DNA from: Vanilla planifolia
Lineage: Eukaryota; Streptophyta; Magnoliopsida; Asparagales; Orchidaceae
DNA length: 64,000 bases
Assembly (NCBI GenBank): GCA_023846275.1
Contig: CM043875.1
Location: 1,919,569-1,983,568 of the forward strand
Reading direction: 5' to 3'
A program made the position numbers and the translations under genes. How positions within the stretch are numbered: position 1 is the stretch's first letter; every line of letters begins with the position of its first letter. This document shows positions 53,801-64,000 of this stretch, piece by piece. The notes under the pieces are model-generated. The model was given only the letters and a program-made list of their open reading frames with translations. It did no database searches and had not been told where the DNA came from.

Positions 53801-54600
53801 AAAATGGAACAATTCCAACAAATATATCAACTGCATTTCTTAAACGAGAAAAATCATTGATGGATGAGAATCAGTTATAGTAGATAGTTAGGATATTTGA
53901 TGCGACGTCTTGTCCTAAAGACAAAAAGGTAACTTTAATAGTACTTGTATTAAATTATGCAAGTAGTCTCTAGTAGAGATAATGACATCAAATTCAATTT
54001 ATTTGAGATATTTCTTTGAAAGAATTAATAGAAAACAATGAAAAGTGATATCTCTCGATATCTGTCAGGAAAAAAAATGTGTGATGAATTATCTTGTTTG
54101 ATATAAAGAGGAATGGTTGTTATAGTTTATACATATAAATTTGTAACTTCAGCAAAGTATGCTCCAAATATGGTAAATTCTAAAGAACACAAATGTTACG
54201 TGTTTCAACAAGATTTGAGGAATTCTACTAGAGCTGCTTTGGTGGCAGTAAAGATTACTAATTATATTGAGCTCGTGGAACACACTAGATTAATAGAGAT
54301 GAAGCAGAATACAATAAAATTAATAAAAGAATTTCAAATAAAAAAATTGAACCTTCAGGATTCCATAGTTGTTTTCCAGCAAAAAGAGATAAGTCTCAAT
54401 AGTATTGGTAGTGGAGGATCTATCAGAGCTGATTTCAATAAAATTAATTCAAGAGAGGGTCCTAATGACAGCAAATGCAACATCAAACCTAGTGGAACAA
54501 CCAGATATGTTAAGTGTTCTGAATCAGTAAGACCACTGAGATGTTTTATATGTGGGGAGAAATAACATTTTGCCAAAGATCGTTCAACAATAATAACCTG
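53800..54600 (+). mobile_element. Ty3/gypsy-type gag remnant
   Basis: The open frame 54113-54565 resembles the C-terminal half of plant Ty3/gypsy gag. It has an RNSTRAALVAVKITNYIELV block, then a basic and Ser/Gly-rich linker, then a broken zinc knuckle. The first half, CFICGEK, is followed by a stop and HFAKDR, so the His survives but the last Cys is Arg. Upstream to about 53,800 weaker gag-like sequence occurs. No protease, reverse transcriptase or LTR is visible. Confidence 0.6.
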
Positions 54601-54834
54601 AATCAACTAGTGTGTCTCAGAGCATGGGCAAGGATCATCAAGTAGAGATATAGAAATTGGATCTTGTACAATATCAATAGGTTCTAGTGGAGGTAATGTA
54701 CAGGGTAAGGGAGAATAGCTAAAAATGTGTAATTATTCATCATCAAATTTTCTCATACACATGAATCATGCTCATGCATTCATAATTATGTTAAATGTCA
54801 CATGTATTCTATTATTCAAGCGATATATATGTGT

Positions 54835-54855
54835 TTGTGTGTGTGTGTGTGTGTC
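54835..54855. repeat. (GT)n microsatellite
   Basis: A short, nearly perfect GT run. Confidence 0.85.
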
Positions 54856-55955
54856 ATATAATCCAATCAATGTTAGCATAGTAGCAATACATCAAAGAGT
54901 CACAATGACAGTACAGAATTAGGTCAAATTCGTCACTTGACACTATAACAAACATACGCATACATAAACATGCTAGATTGCCTACCTCCAAATTATTGTG
55001 TCGTTATTTATCTTTTCTCATTTTTCATTCCTGATTCCTGGTACTCGTTGCTTTAAGCTATTTAAATTGAACCTATTAATAATTCAGAAACTTTATTTCT
55101 TTAGAACAAATATTCTAATTTGCTGCCAAATAAATAGGATATCAAGCATATCAAACTCGGTGCTATTGAGAAACTCACCAAAAAATTAACTTCACTTCCT
55201 TGCCAAGCCCTAAGTCTTGCTTTTCACTCTCTCTTCTTACTTTCTCTCTCTTCTTTTCTCCATCCCTTTCTCTTTCTCGCTCCTCCTCAAATTTCCCGAG
55301 CCTTAATCTCCAAAATCCGCCGGTCCAATCAATCTAATAGAAACATAAAATCTTGATTAGAGTCGATTTTTGCTGAAAATGGCAAGATCGACAAAACCTT
55401 GCCTCCGCCGGCGCCAGACTCCGCTGTAGTTATCTCTATCTCCTCATGACGATCCCGCTGAAAATTGACGGCGAGACTCAAAAATTTGTAATACTTTTAA
55501 AAACTTGAATTAAAATTAAATAAATATTATTATACTTAGTGTAATAAACTCTATCTAATAATATATTTATTTTTTATATTTTAAAATATTTTATTTTTCA
55601 TTTAATTTAAGCACTTTATAAGATAATTTATTTGTTCAATAATTTTTCTTAAAAATAATTGTACCGAACATTAGAATTCGAATATTTTACAAGTCGCAGC
55701 GTCATTACAATAGTTATTTAAATTATTATTTAGCTAAATTTATGGATATTTAATTGAATATTATTTGAATGATTTGTTAATTAAATAAAAACATTATCTA
55801 ATAATTAATGTTATCTAAAACTTGGTAGTAATTTTTTATTATGTTTTTCAATGCAATCCAAATAGCAACTTATATATTTTGAATGATAAAATATATTTTT
55901 TAAATAATATTATTTAAAAATTGTATTAAATCAAATACTTAAAATTTTTAAATAA

Positions 55956-55963
<8 letters not shown>

Positions 55964-56005
<42 letters not shown>
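55964..56005. repeat. (TA)n microsatellite
   Basis: A perfect alternating AT run of about 40 bp. Confidence 0.9.
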
Positions 56006-56006
<1 letters not shown>

Positions 56007-56515
56007 CTTACTTATTTTATAATTTATGAGTAGTGGTCATGTTATAAAATGGATATATAAATGCATAATTTTTCTTCTCTTTTTTGGATCTTATTGTTGT
56101 TTTTTTTTACTAGATTATAGAATTATCTCTACAATCAACTCCTTTTATTTCCTCTGAGCCTCAATCATGATTTCCCCTTCCAATTTTTTTCAAAAGATTT
56201 CCAAACTTGTAGTTTCTCTCTGTATATTCGCCATTGATTTGGCCTTCGATGGCCAAGTTTCCTCTACCAATTTCATGCTTAGATTTAGGATTAAGAAATT
56301 AGGAACTTAATAAAATAAATAAATTTTTATTATTTCTAAAACTTAAAAAAATCATTTATTCTCTATAGTTTTAAAGAAATTTAAGCTAAAAAAATTCTTA
56401 AAAAATCATTTGAATCTCCTTGCAAGCTTTACAATCAACCATATTTCAAATTTTTGTGACAAATTAATAATTTTAATAATTTTTTAAACGTAAAATATTT
56501 AGAAGTTCTTTATAA

Positions 56516-57110
56516 GCATTGACGAAACTAAATATACAGATATTAAGGTAACAAAACTTCGTTATGTTGAAGTTAAAATGAATATTAACGAAGTACTAAT
56601 AAGTATTTTCAAAATTTGATGATATACTAATATGAAAATGACAATTTCTTTACTAATCGAATTACTAATAAGTATTTTCAAAATTTGATGATATACTAAT
56701 GTGAAAATGACAATTTCTTTACTAATCTCACCAATCTATAAAACACCTCTATAAGTACAAATTTCATGAGCATTGCCCACTCAATATACAAATATGACAA
56801 CCACAAAACTTCTTTATGACGAAGATAAAATGAACATACCCACGATGTACATTACAACTATTTTCGAAAATTGATGATATACTAATTTCATAAAAACAAA
56901 ACTTTATCAATCTCACCAAATGATAAAACATCTATATATAGACAACTTTTATGGGCATTGCCCAAACTTGATATACAAATATGACAACCGCAAAACTTCT
57001 TAAATAACAAGATAAAACGAAAATTATCGACATACCCACGAGTATTTTCAAAATTTTATTATATACAAATATGACAATGACAAAACTTCTTCCTCACAAA
57101 CATATTTCTC
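56516..57110. repeat. Tandem repeat, about 185-bp unit, three copies
   Basis: Units start with GCATTG(A/C) at about 56516, 56770 and 56955. They share blocks such as ATATACAAATATGACAA, AAAACTTCTT and TTTTCAAAATTT. The first unit carries an extra internal 69-bp duplication (56595 and 56664), which accounts for its greater length. No coding content is seen. The array lies 3' of the repeat-protein gene. Confidence 0.75.
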
Positions 57111-57169
57111 ACAAGCCAATGAAACATCCTTAGAAAATTATATTGATATTAAAGAATGAGATTTTTATT

Positions 57170-57315
57170 CAGTATCAAATCTCATGAAATAAAAAATATA
57201 TAAAAGAAACATCTTGGAAGAAAAATACCCATCAGTATTATTCAGTATCAATTTAATGGAACAAAAAAAATATAAAAGAAACATCTTGGAAGAAAAATAC
57301 CCATCAGTATTTATT
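57170..57315. repeat. Tandem duplication, 73-bp unit, two copies
   Basis: CAGTATCAA begins both copies, at 57170 and 57243, and the long block containing AAAGAAACATCTTGGAAG is identical in both. It lies just 3' of the terminal exon of the next gene. Confidence 0.9.
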
Positions 57316-57548
57316 TCTTCATTGTTGACATTACATCTGATATGAACCATAGCCATGCTTGAAGAAACAACAAAACCATAACACCCAATTCTCTATATAA
57401 ACCGTCCCCCAATCTCAATTCTCTTCTGTGCAGTTCAGTTCATCAGATCCGAGTTAATTCAGATGCATGAAAGGAGAACTGTTTCTCTCCAGCTATGAGC
57501 CAAATGAAAAAACAATTAGAAGTAAAACTATGCAGTCATATATAGTCA

Positions 57549-60500
57549 TCACAATCTAGTTTTGATGAATCCTTCTACCTTGGCTTTGTCTTCACTAAAC
57601 TTGTCTTTGCAGAACTCCAACTCTCTTGTTTTGTTCTCGGATTCCTTACTCTTCTTCTTCATCTGCAAATATAAAAGATTCTTTTCTAAAGGTTCTATCT
57701 TTAAAAGAAAAATGATGATGGAGTTATGTAGTGATCAAATACCTTGGCCTTCTTGTCTTCTCTAAAGTTCTCCATGGAGACCTGCAGTTCTGCTGTTTCA
57801 ATCAAAGGTTCTTTATTCTCCATCTGCAAATACAATGTTTGGAAAAATCAGAGTGGCCAAGATCAAGTTCTACATTTCTGTAGGTTATCTAATTTTTGAA
57901 GAATTGATTCTCGTTTTGCAAAATGGGTAGTTTTAAATAATATTTTTTCCACCTTATCTTTCTTCTGCTTTTGCTTGAGCAATGCCTTGAGCTTCCTCAA
58001 GCTCAGAGACTTCAAATGATCACTTGTCGGCCATTGTTCCCTCTCTACTGCAGCAGAATCTCCTTCAGAGCCTGGACTCTCGGTTTGAACGATGGAGGAA
58101 ATGGATGTCGTCGACATGGTTGTTGAGTCACCGCTAAGCTTCTCGTCAATGGAGGAAATGGACGGGATTTTGTTGCCCGTGTCCCACTCATGGACACCTT
58201 CAACACAGAACTCACCGGAAGAATCGTCGGCAGATATTTCCTCGGTTACCTCCGTAGTTCCAGCGGTAATGGCGCGCAAGTCGTTGACGGCAGAACTTTC
58301 GTCGTTGATTTCGGTAGAGATGACCGTAATCTTCGGCTTTAAAGAGGCATCTTGAGAAAAATCCGGGGTTTTATCAGAGGAAACTGAGAATTCGCTTGCG
58401 ACGTCGCCGCCGGTCGTCGTCCCATTGGATAAGTGGATTATTGCAGAGCCGAAGGGTTCGCCGGCCTCCTCATCGGCCTGCAGCACGTTACAAATGGCAC
58501 CTTGATACGTTTCGCTCTCCTTTGATACAGCGACGGATACCTCATCGGCGGGTTCTCTGGCCGGATCGTTGAACGCTGCGCAGAGATCAGATGGAGCATT
58601 AGGACCATTGGTATCAAAAGTCACATCTTGACTTCCTGAAGATGGCTCAGTGAATTTCGTTTCTTCTTTTGGGAGTTCAGAAGCTGGGAGTTCGGAAATA
58701 AAGGAGGCATCTTGGGTTACTTTGCCTTCTTCGGAGTCCACCAGAGTCATTTCGGTGAGGAGCTCACCAAGCTTCTTCTCTTCTTCTTCCTCCTCTCCAA
58801 CACCACAAAAACCATCGGATGGAGATGCAGAAATCGTCTGTTTGTTCTTCGAAGACGAGAAATCACCTGACGGCGTTTCATTTGCCAGCGTCTGGCTGGT
58901 GAAATCTTTCAATACCAAAGCAGTGTTGGCGTCCGAAGAAACCAGTCCCATGACCGGAGATTCCTCCAACACAACCCGTTCCTCTTCCTCCGGCGATCCA
59001 ATCACTGCAACAACTTTTGAGGTCGTCTCTTTATCAAGACAAGAAGAAGAATCCTGGATTTCTGCTTCTTGGTAATTCTTCTCTTCGTCATGAGCAACAT
59101 TAACTAAGTCGCCATTCTCAACAGCTTCTACAGCAACAAAAACAAAGGAAAACGAGGTGAAAATTTAATAAAAGGGCAGAAAAAAGTCGAGTAAGCGAAT
59201 TACAAGACGATACCCTTTTCTTCTTCGGTTGCTTCTTCTTGGGCCAAATTTGTCATTTTGACAGCATCCTTTGCTCTTTTCCTCCTGCTGGAATAGACAT
59301 CGTTCATCTCCTCCGCCTGCTTCCTTAAAGACAAACTGGAACTTCGATGATATGTTATCTCCAAGTATTTCGCTTCTGAATCATCTTGACAAGCCGATCG
59401 AAGAGGTACACTACGCTTGGATACCGAAGTAGAAGCAACGGCGTCTGCTTTTCCCCTTGTCATCTTCCTCGTCCCCGGAGTATCAAGAGTTTGCTCCGTC
59501 TCACATCTCAACTCTTCTTTCTCATCCAAATCATCTTGACGAGCCGGTCGAAGAGGTACATTATGCTTGGATGCTGGAGTTGAAGCAATGGCCTCTGCTC
59601 TTCCCTTTGTCATTGTCCTTGTGGACTGGATCGTCTCCAGAGTATCAAGAGTTTGCTCCGGCACATCTCTCGTCTCTTCTTTCTCATCCAAATCATCTCC
59701 GTTAGCCTGCAGAAGAGGTACAGTAGTCTTCGATACCGATGTAGAAGCAATGGCCTCTGCTCCTCCCCTTGTCATCGTCCTTGAGTACTGGATCGTGTCC
59801 AGATTATCAAGAGTTTGCTCCGGCACATCTCTCGTCTCTTCTTTCTCATCCAAATCATCTCCGTTAGCCTGCAGAAGAGGTACAGTAGTCTTCGATACCG
59901 ATGTAGAAGCAATGGCCTCTGCTCCTCCCCTTGTCATCGTCCTTGAGTACTGGATCGTGTCCAGATTATCAAGAGTTTGCTCCGGCACATCTCTCGTCTC
60001 TTCTTTCTCATCCAAATCATCTCCATTAGCCTGCAGAAGAGGTACGGTAGTCTTCGATACCGATGTAGAAGCGATGGCCTCTGCTCCTCCCCTTGTCATC
60101 GTCCTTGAGTACTGGATCGTGTCCAGAGTATCAGGAGTTTGCTCCGGCACATCTCTCGTCTCTTCTTTCTCATCCAAATCATCTCCATTAGCCTGCAGAA
60201 GAGGTACGGTAGTGTTCGATACCGATGTAGAAGCGATGGCCTCTGCTCTTCCCCTGGTCATCTTCCTCGTGGACCCGATCATCGCTGGAGTATCAAGAGT
60301 TTGCTCCAGCACATCTCTCGTCTCTTCTTTCTCATCCAAATCATCTCCACTAGCCTGCAGAAGAGGTACAGTAGTCTTCGATACCGAACTAGAAGCGATG
60401 GCCTCTGCTCTTCCCCTGGTCATCTTCCTCGTGGACCGGATCATCGCTGGAGTATCAAGAGTTTGCTCCGGCATATCTCTCGTCACTTCTTTCTCATCCA

Positions 60501-61671
60501 AATCATCACTGCCAGTAGCCTTCGATGCCGGAGTAGAAGCAATGGCCTCTGCTCTTCTCCTCGTCATCTTCCTCGTGGACCGAATCGTCCCCTGAGTACC
60601 AAGGGTTCGCTCCGGCACATCTCTCTTCGCTTCTTTCTCATCCTGAACAGCCAGTGGAAGAGATACAGTACGCTTGGATGCCGGTGTAGAAACAATGGAC
60701 CCTGCTCTTACCCTTGTCGTCTTCCTCGTAGACCGCCTTGCCGCCGGAGTATCAAGGGTTTGCTCTGGCATGTCTCTCTTCTCTTCTTTCTCATCCAAAT
60801 CATTTTGAAGAGCCGGTGGAAGAGGTACAGTAGGCTTGGATGCCGGAGTAGAAGCAATGGATCCTGCTCTTCCCCTTGTCATCTTCCTCGTAGACCGGAT
60901 TGCCGCCGGAGTTTCAAGAGTTTGCTCCAGCACATCTCTCCTCTCTTCTTTCTCATCCAAATCATCTTGAAGAACCGGTGGAAGAGGTACAGTACGCTTG
61001 GATGCCGGAGTAGAAGCAATGGACCCTGCTCTTCCCCGTGTCATCTTCCTCGTAGATCGGTTTGTAGCCGGAGTATCAAGGGTTTGCTCCGGCACATCTC
61101 TCTTCCCTTCTTTCTCATCCAAATCATCTTGAGGAGCCGGTGGAAGAGGTACAGAACGATTGGATGCCGGAGTAGAAGCAATGGGCCCTGCTTTTCTTCT
61201 TATCATCTTCCTCGTAGACCGCCTTGCCGCCGGACTATCAAGGGTTTGCTCCGGCACATCTCTCCTCTCTTCTTTCTCATCCGAAGACATATCCACGATC
61301 TCCAACGCTTTAGCAGTCACCCTGCGAGACCGCGGCAGCGGGCTCACCTGCATCTTGGGCTCGACTACGGGTGTAGTTTGGCAAGAAGACGAACTTCGCC
61401 AGGAGCGAGGAGGCTCCGGCGACTTCACCGACTGAAGCCCAAGTTTTGACTGCATCTCCTCTATCCCCTCGACCTGTTTAAACGACGAACAACAAACTTG
61501 AGAACGCGTTGTAAGATGCAAGAAGAAAGAGTTATGGCAAGAGAAAGGGAGACATACTACGTCGAGAGATTGGAGGGCGTTGGCCATGGCTGCGTTTGTC
61601 GTGTTTGCCGGAATGCGATTCTTCTTGCAAAGGAATTGCAGGTCTTTTCGGGCGAGGGTTTGGAAGTCCAT
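57549..61671 (-). CDS. Uncharacterised plant nuclear-type protein with twelve 54-residue repeats
   Basis: Exons are 61671-61558, 61473-59214, 59127-57953, 57823-57743 and 57662-57549. They are in phase and give 1247 residues. The N-terminus (LARKDLQFLCKKNRIPANTT, then VEGIEEM) matches a plant family of unknown function (At3g03130/At5g17160 type, from memory). Residues about 110-740 are twelve repeats of 54 residues with the pattern DLDEKEE-RDVPEQTLDTP, RSTRKMTRGRA, then IAST-ASK. Each pairs an acidic patch with a basic one, and most carry Thr-Pro sites. Repeats 8-10 are almost identical. The rest is acidic and Ser/Thr-rich, followed by a basic helix LSLRKLKALLKQKQKKDK. The two last exons look duplicated. 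If the AAG|GTA inside exon 5 were used as a donor, another 3' end would result. Function is unknown; the composition suggests a nuclear or chromatin protein. Confidence 0.88.
59380..61290 (-). repeat. 162-bp coding tandem repeat array (12 units)
   Basis: The array lies in exon 2 of the large gene. The word ATTTGGATGAGAAAGAAG (sense) recurs every 162 bp over most of the array, for example near 59,698, 59,860, 60,022 and 60,184 by right edge. The three units between about 59,700 and 60,180 are nearly identical in DNA, pointing to recent unequal exchange or conversion. Outer units are diverged, and some are shortened by whole codons. Confidence 0.92.
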
Positions 61672-61732
61672 GTTGGTTGTGAAAGGGTTTCGCTTCTCAG
61701 AGCTTGAGAACGAGAACGAGAACGAGAACGAT

Positions 61733-61908
61733 AACGGAAAGGCGAATGGTGATGTTTATTTATAAAGGAATACGATCCGTTTTACCGTAGTGGGTTTGAA
61801 AAATAGCCGTTAAGGCGCAACGGCGGATCGGCACCCTCCAAGTTTCAACCGAAGCTTTTCTTTTTTTATTTCTCGTTTGAATTCGAAAAATCGACCGTTG
61901 ACGCCGTT
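61733..61908 (-). promoter_or_regulatory. Promoter with six AACGG (MSA-core) sites
   Basis: AACGG occurs at 61733-61737 and 61819-61823 on the plus strand, and at 61777-61781, 61807-61811, 61895-61899 and 61904-61908 on the minus strand. AACGG is the core of the mitosis-specific activator element bound by three-repeat MYB (MYB3R) factors. The site at 61807 (CTTAACGGCTA) differs from the YCYAACGGYYA consensus at one base. G2/M-phase expression is inferred. Confidence 0.55.
61757..61764 (-). promoter_or_regulatory. TATA box of the repeat-protein gene
   Basis: The minus strand reads TATAAATA, 86-93 bp before the ATG at 61671, which would start transcription at about 61,730. Confidence 0.6.
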
Positions 61909-64000
61909 CAATATTTCAAAATTTTATTTATTTTCCTCCATTTTTTTAAAACATTCCAAAGTTGTTTCCCTTGAACTCTCTTTCTTGATTTTAAAACTTT
62001 TTTAGTAATTAATTTTTCTTATTTATTTTTCACTTTATTTTACCTATTTTTCTCTCTCTTCACCATTAGTTATTATACATTTCTTCTTTAGTGGGATCAA
62101 CAAAGACAGATTTATATACATAAAAGTATGTATAGACATAACATCTAAATTGTTGAATCAATTAAACAAGAACTACTAAGAGTGTTCTCTTATGATAACA
62201 TTGTCACAACTATACTTTAGTAATAGATCGTATCAAATTCAAATTACTAAATTGTACGTGGAGTATATTGGTCATACTAGAGAAGAATATCAAAGGATTA
62301 CATATCATCGATCTTTTTTGACTTAAGAAAAGGGTTAGCAACTTTTCATGCATAATTGAGATTAATAATATCTGATAAGGTAAAATCACATTGAATAAAT
62401 TTCTATCACAAGTTTATTTTTTAAGCCTTAATGGAAAAAACAAGGACGCACGTATAATGAACCGCACAAACAAACATTCATTGCTTGTCTTCCCTTTTGT
62501 GACAATGTGTACTTGTTTTACAAGCCGTCAATTACCTCCTTTTGAATATTCTCGTAGTTTCATAGCCTACTTCTATTATCATGTATCATGTCATATGATT
62601 TTAACCTTTCAACTCCCAACTCTGTCCTCAATGCAACCACCCTTTTCTCCTTGTCCTACTTTAAGGAAGGCATCGAGAATGAGGTGCTATGCAATCATTA
62701 GATTTCGATTGATTCGTCATTGAATCACCAATATTATAAAACAATTATATTTATAAAAAAAATGAGAATTTTTATATCTTAAATTTATTTATTGTTATCA
62801 AATCTCATTATAATGCAACAAGCAAAGTGAGAGCAACATTTCAATTCTATTTTCTTTTTATTTTTTTTTTTCACTTAAAAAATAACTATAATATAATTAT
62901 TTAAAAAAGGATAATAAAAAATTATGATCATATGTCAAACCTTTATAAGAAAGGTGTGAAGGCCCATTGATTTTTTTTTTCTTTTAACAAAAAAAAAAAA
63001 TAAAACATACCAAAATATTCTAAAAAGCTTGTTTTATCAATTCTAAAAGAATTTATTTAATTTATAATTTATAATTTTCAATAATTATTAATCAAATCTA
63101 AAAAATAGACCATAAATGTTGAGCTTGAAAATTCACTAATGCTTAACTACTTCAAGTTTAACTATTGTATGTTAGAAGATCAAGCATACATATCAATATG
63201 TCCATATAAATGGATAATATATAATTGGATAATGAAGAGATAAATCCTTTTTAAAACTTATTACTTCTCGTGTTGTTAGAAACCTAACAATGAATTGGAT
63301 TGTAGAAGCAATGACCCTACACTCGTATGAAATCGTTCTCTCGAGCACAACTTTAATGATAAAGAAATCTATTGTATGCATGTGCAAAATTGCCTTAGTT
63401 TTGATATCAAAGTTAAGGCAATTGTTTTCTTAAGGAAAATCATGACCCCCAAATTAAAAAGCAAAAAGCCCAAAACAAGCAATAAAGACTAATCTCTATT
63501 CTTTCGAACGTTTTAGGATTAGGACTTATGAAAAGCTTATTTTGACTGAAGATAATAGACAAGATGGTTTGCAAAGGAAGATCTTCTAAGGTAATTAGAA
63601 TGATGCTACTAAGCTTCCATGCTATGAGTAGAATGAATGTTGATCCAACTAAATGGAAGGATAGCTTCGAAGAAGTTGTGGGTTCATGTAAAGAGATGGC
63701 ATAAATAATGATCATCACCTTTTTTTGAAGGAATGAATGAGGTCCCGAGAAGATGCAATAAATACTTAGAGAGTAACATCATTAAAAAAAGGTGAAAGTC
63801 CTTGAGTTGATCACGTCTAACATAAATCAAATCGAGATGTGGACTTCTTTAGAGTTTTATACTTCCTAAAATGTCCTCTTTGAAAATCGCTAGGGCATGA
63901 TATGATTTTGTAGATAGTATAGTCTAGTAGCTTTAATAATTTCACATTGGTGATTGTTTTATAAAGACGAATGATTGCAAAACAATAATAAAACTGAGGA

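Larger units (their letters stand above)
54600..57160. other. Intergenic DNA with two microsatellites and tandem repeats
   Basis: It holds a GT microsatellite, a TA microsatellite and a 185-bp tandem array (listed separately). A CT-rich, GC-richer patch at 55,200-55,490 contains a 16-codon ORF (55379-55429). The patch resembles the 5' end of a gene, but no gene continues from it. Confidence 0.5.
61672..64000. other. Upstream region of the repeat-protein gene and intergenic DNA
   Basis: The first 240 bp hold the promoter (listed separately). From about 61,920 onward the sequence is AT-rich with poly-A/T tracts, and I see no gene, RNA or mobile element to the end of the window. Confidence 0.55.

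Noticed and set aside
59567-61449. Long plus-strand open frames (342 and 436 codons) opposite the repeat gene
   Set aside because: They are antisense shadows. The repeat unit is 162 bp, a multiple of three, so a stop-free antisense unit stays open across the whole array. No start context or family similarity supports them.

Overview
The window looks like nuclear DNA of a flowering plant. It has AT-rich intergenic DNA, GC-richer genes with many short GT-AG introns, plant-type proteins and decayed retroelements. GC-rich first exons would fit a monocot, but nothing here proves the species or lineage. I rebuilt the exon models by hand from splice sites and reading phase. Each full-length model closes in frame, apart from the damaged clathrin light chain noted below.

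Layout from left to right. An autophagy protease gene, ATG4 (+, coding 2780-10225), has a 3.6 kb intron with internal repeats. It faces a convergent ER Hsp70 gene, BiP (-, 11310-13807), that ends in RDEL. Next come two tandem clathrin light chain genes on the minus strand. Copy A (14856-22356) has a 6.4 kb first intron swollen by a decayed LINE. Copy B (23640-27435) has lost the AG acceptor of its second intron and may be decaying. After a GC-richer region of short degenerate repeats (28.55-29.07 kb) comes a PWWP-domain gene (+, 30225-36016). A fragment of ribosomal protein eS25 (37805-38035, -) and a complete BCCIP/BCP1-family gene (38554-42284, -) follow.

From 45.5 to 51.4 kb lies a rearranged endogenous pararetrovirus (Caulimoviridae type). 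It has movement-protein and protease remnants in both orientations, coat-protein-like remnants, a leader with a tRNA-Met primer binding site and a short-repeat array. A Ty3/gypsy gag remnant sits at 53.8-54.6 kb.

The last gene (57549-61671, -) encodes an uncharacterised protein of about 1247 residues with twelve 54-residue repeats. It has a TATA box, and six AACGG cores lie within 180 bp just upstream of its start. I infer that it may be a mitotic nuclear protein.

The host genes are housekeeping or stress genes (autophagy, ER folding, vesicle coats, chromatin reading, ribosome/DNA-repair chaperone) with no operon-like link. The unusual material is in the paralogue decay, the viral fossil and the repeat protein.
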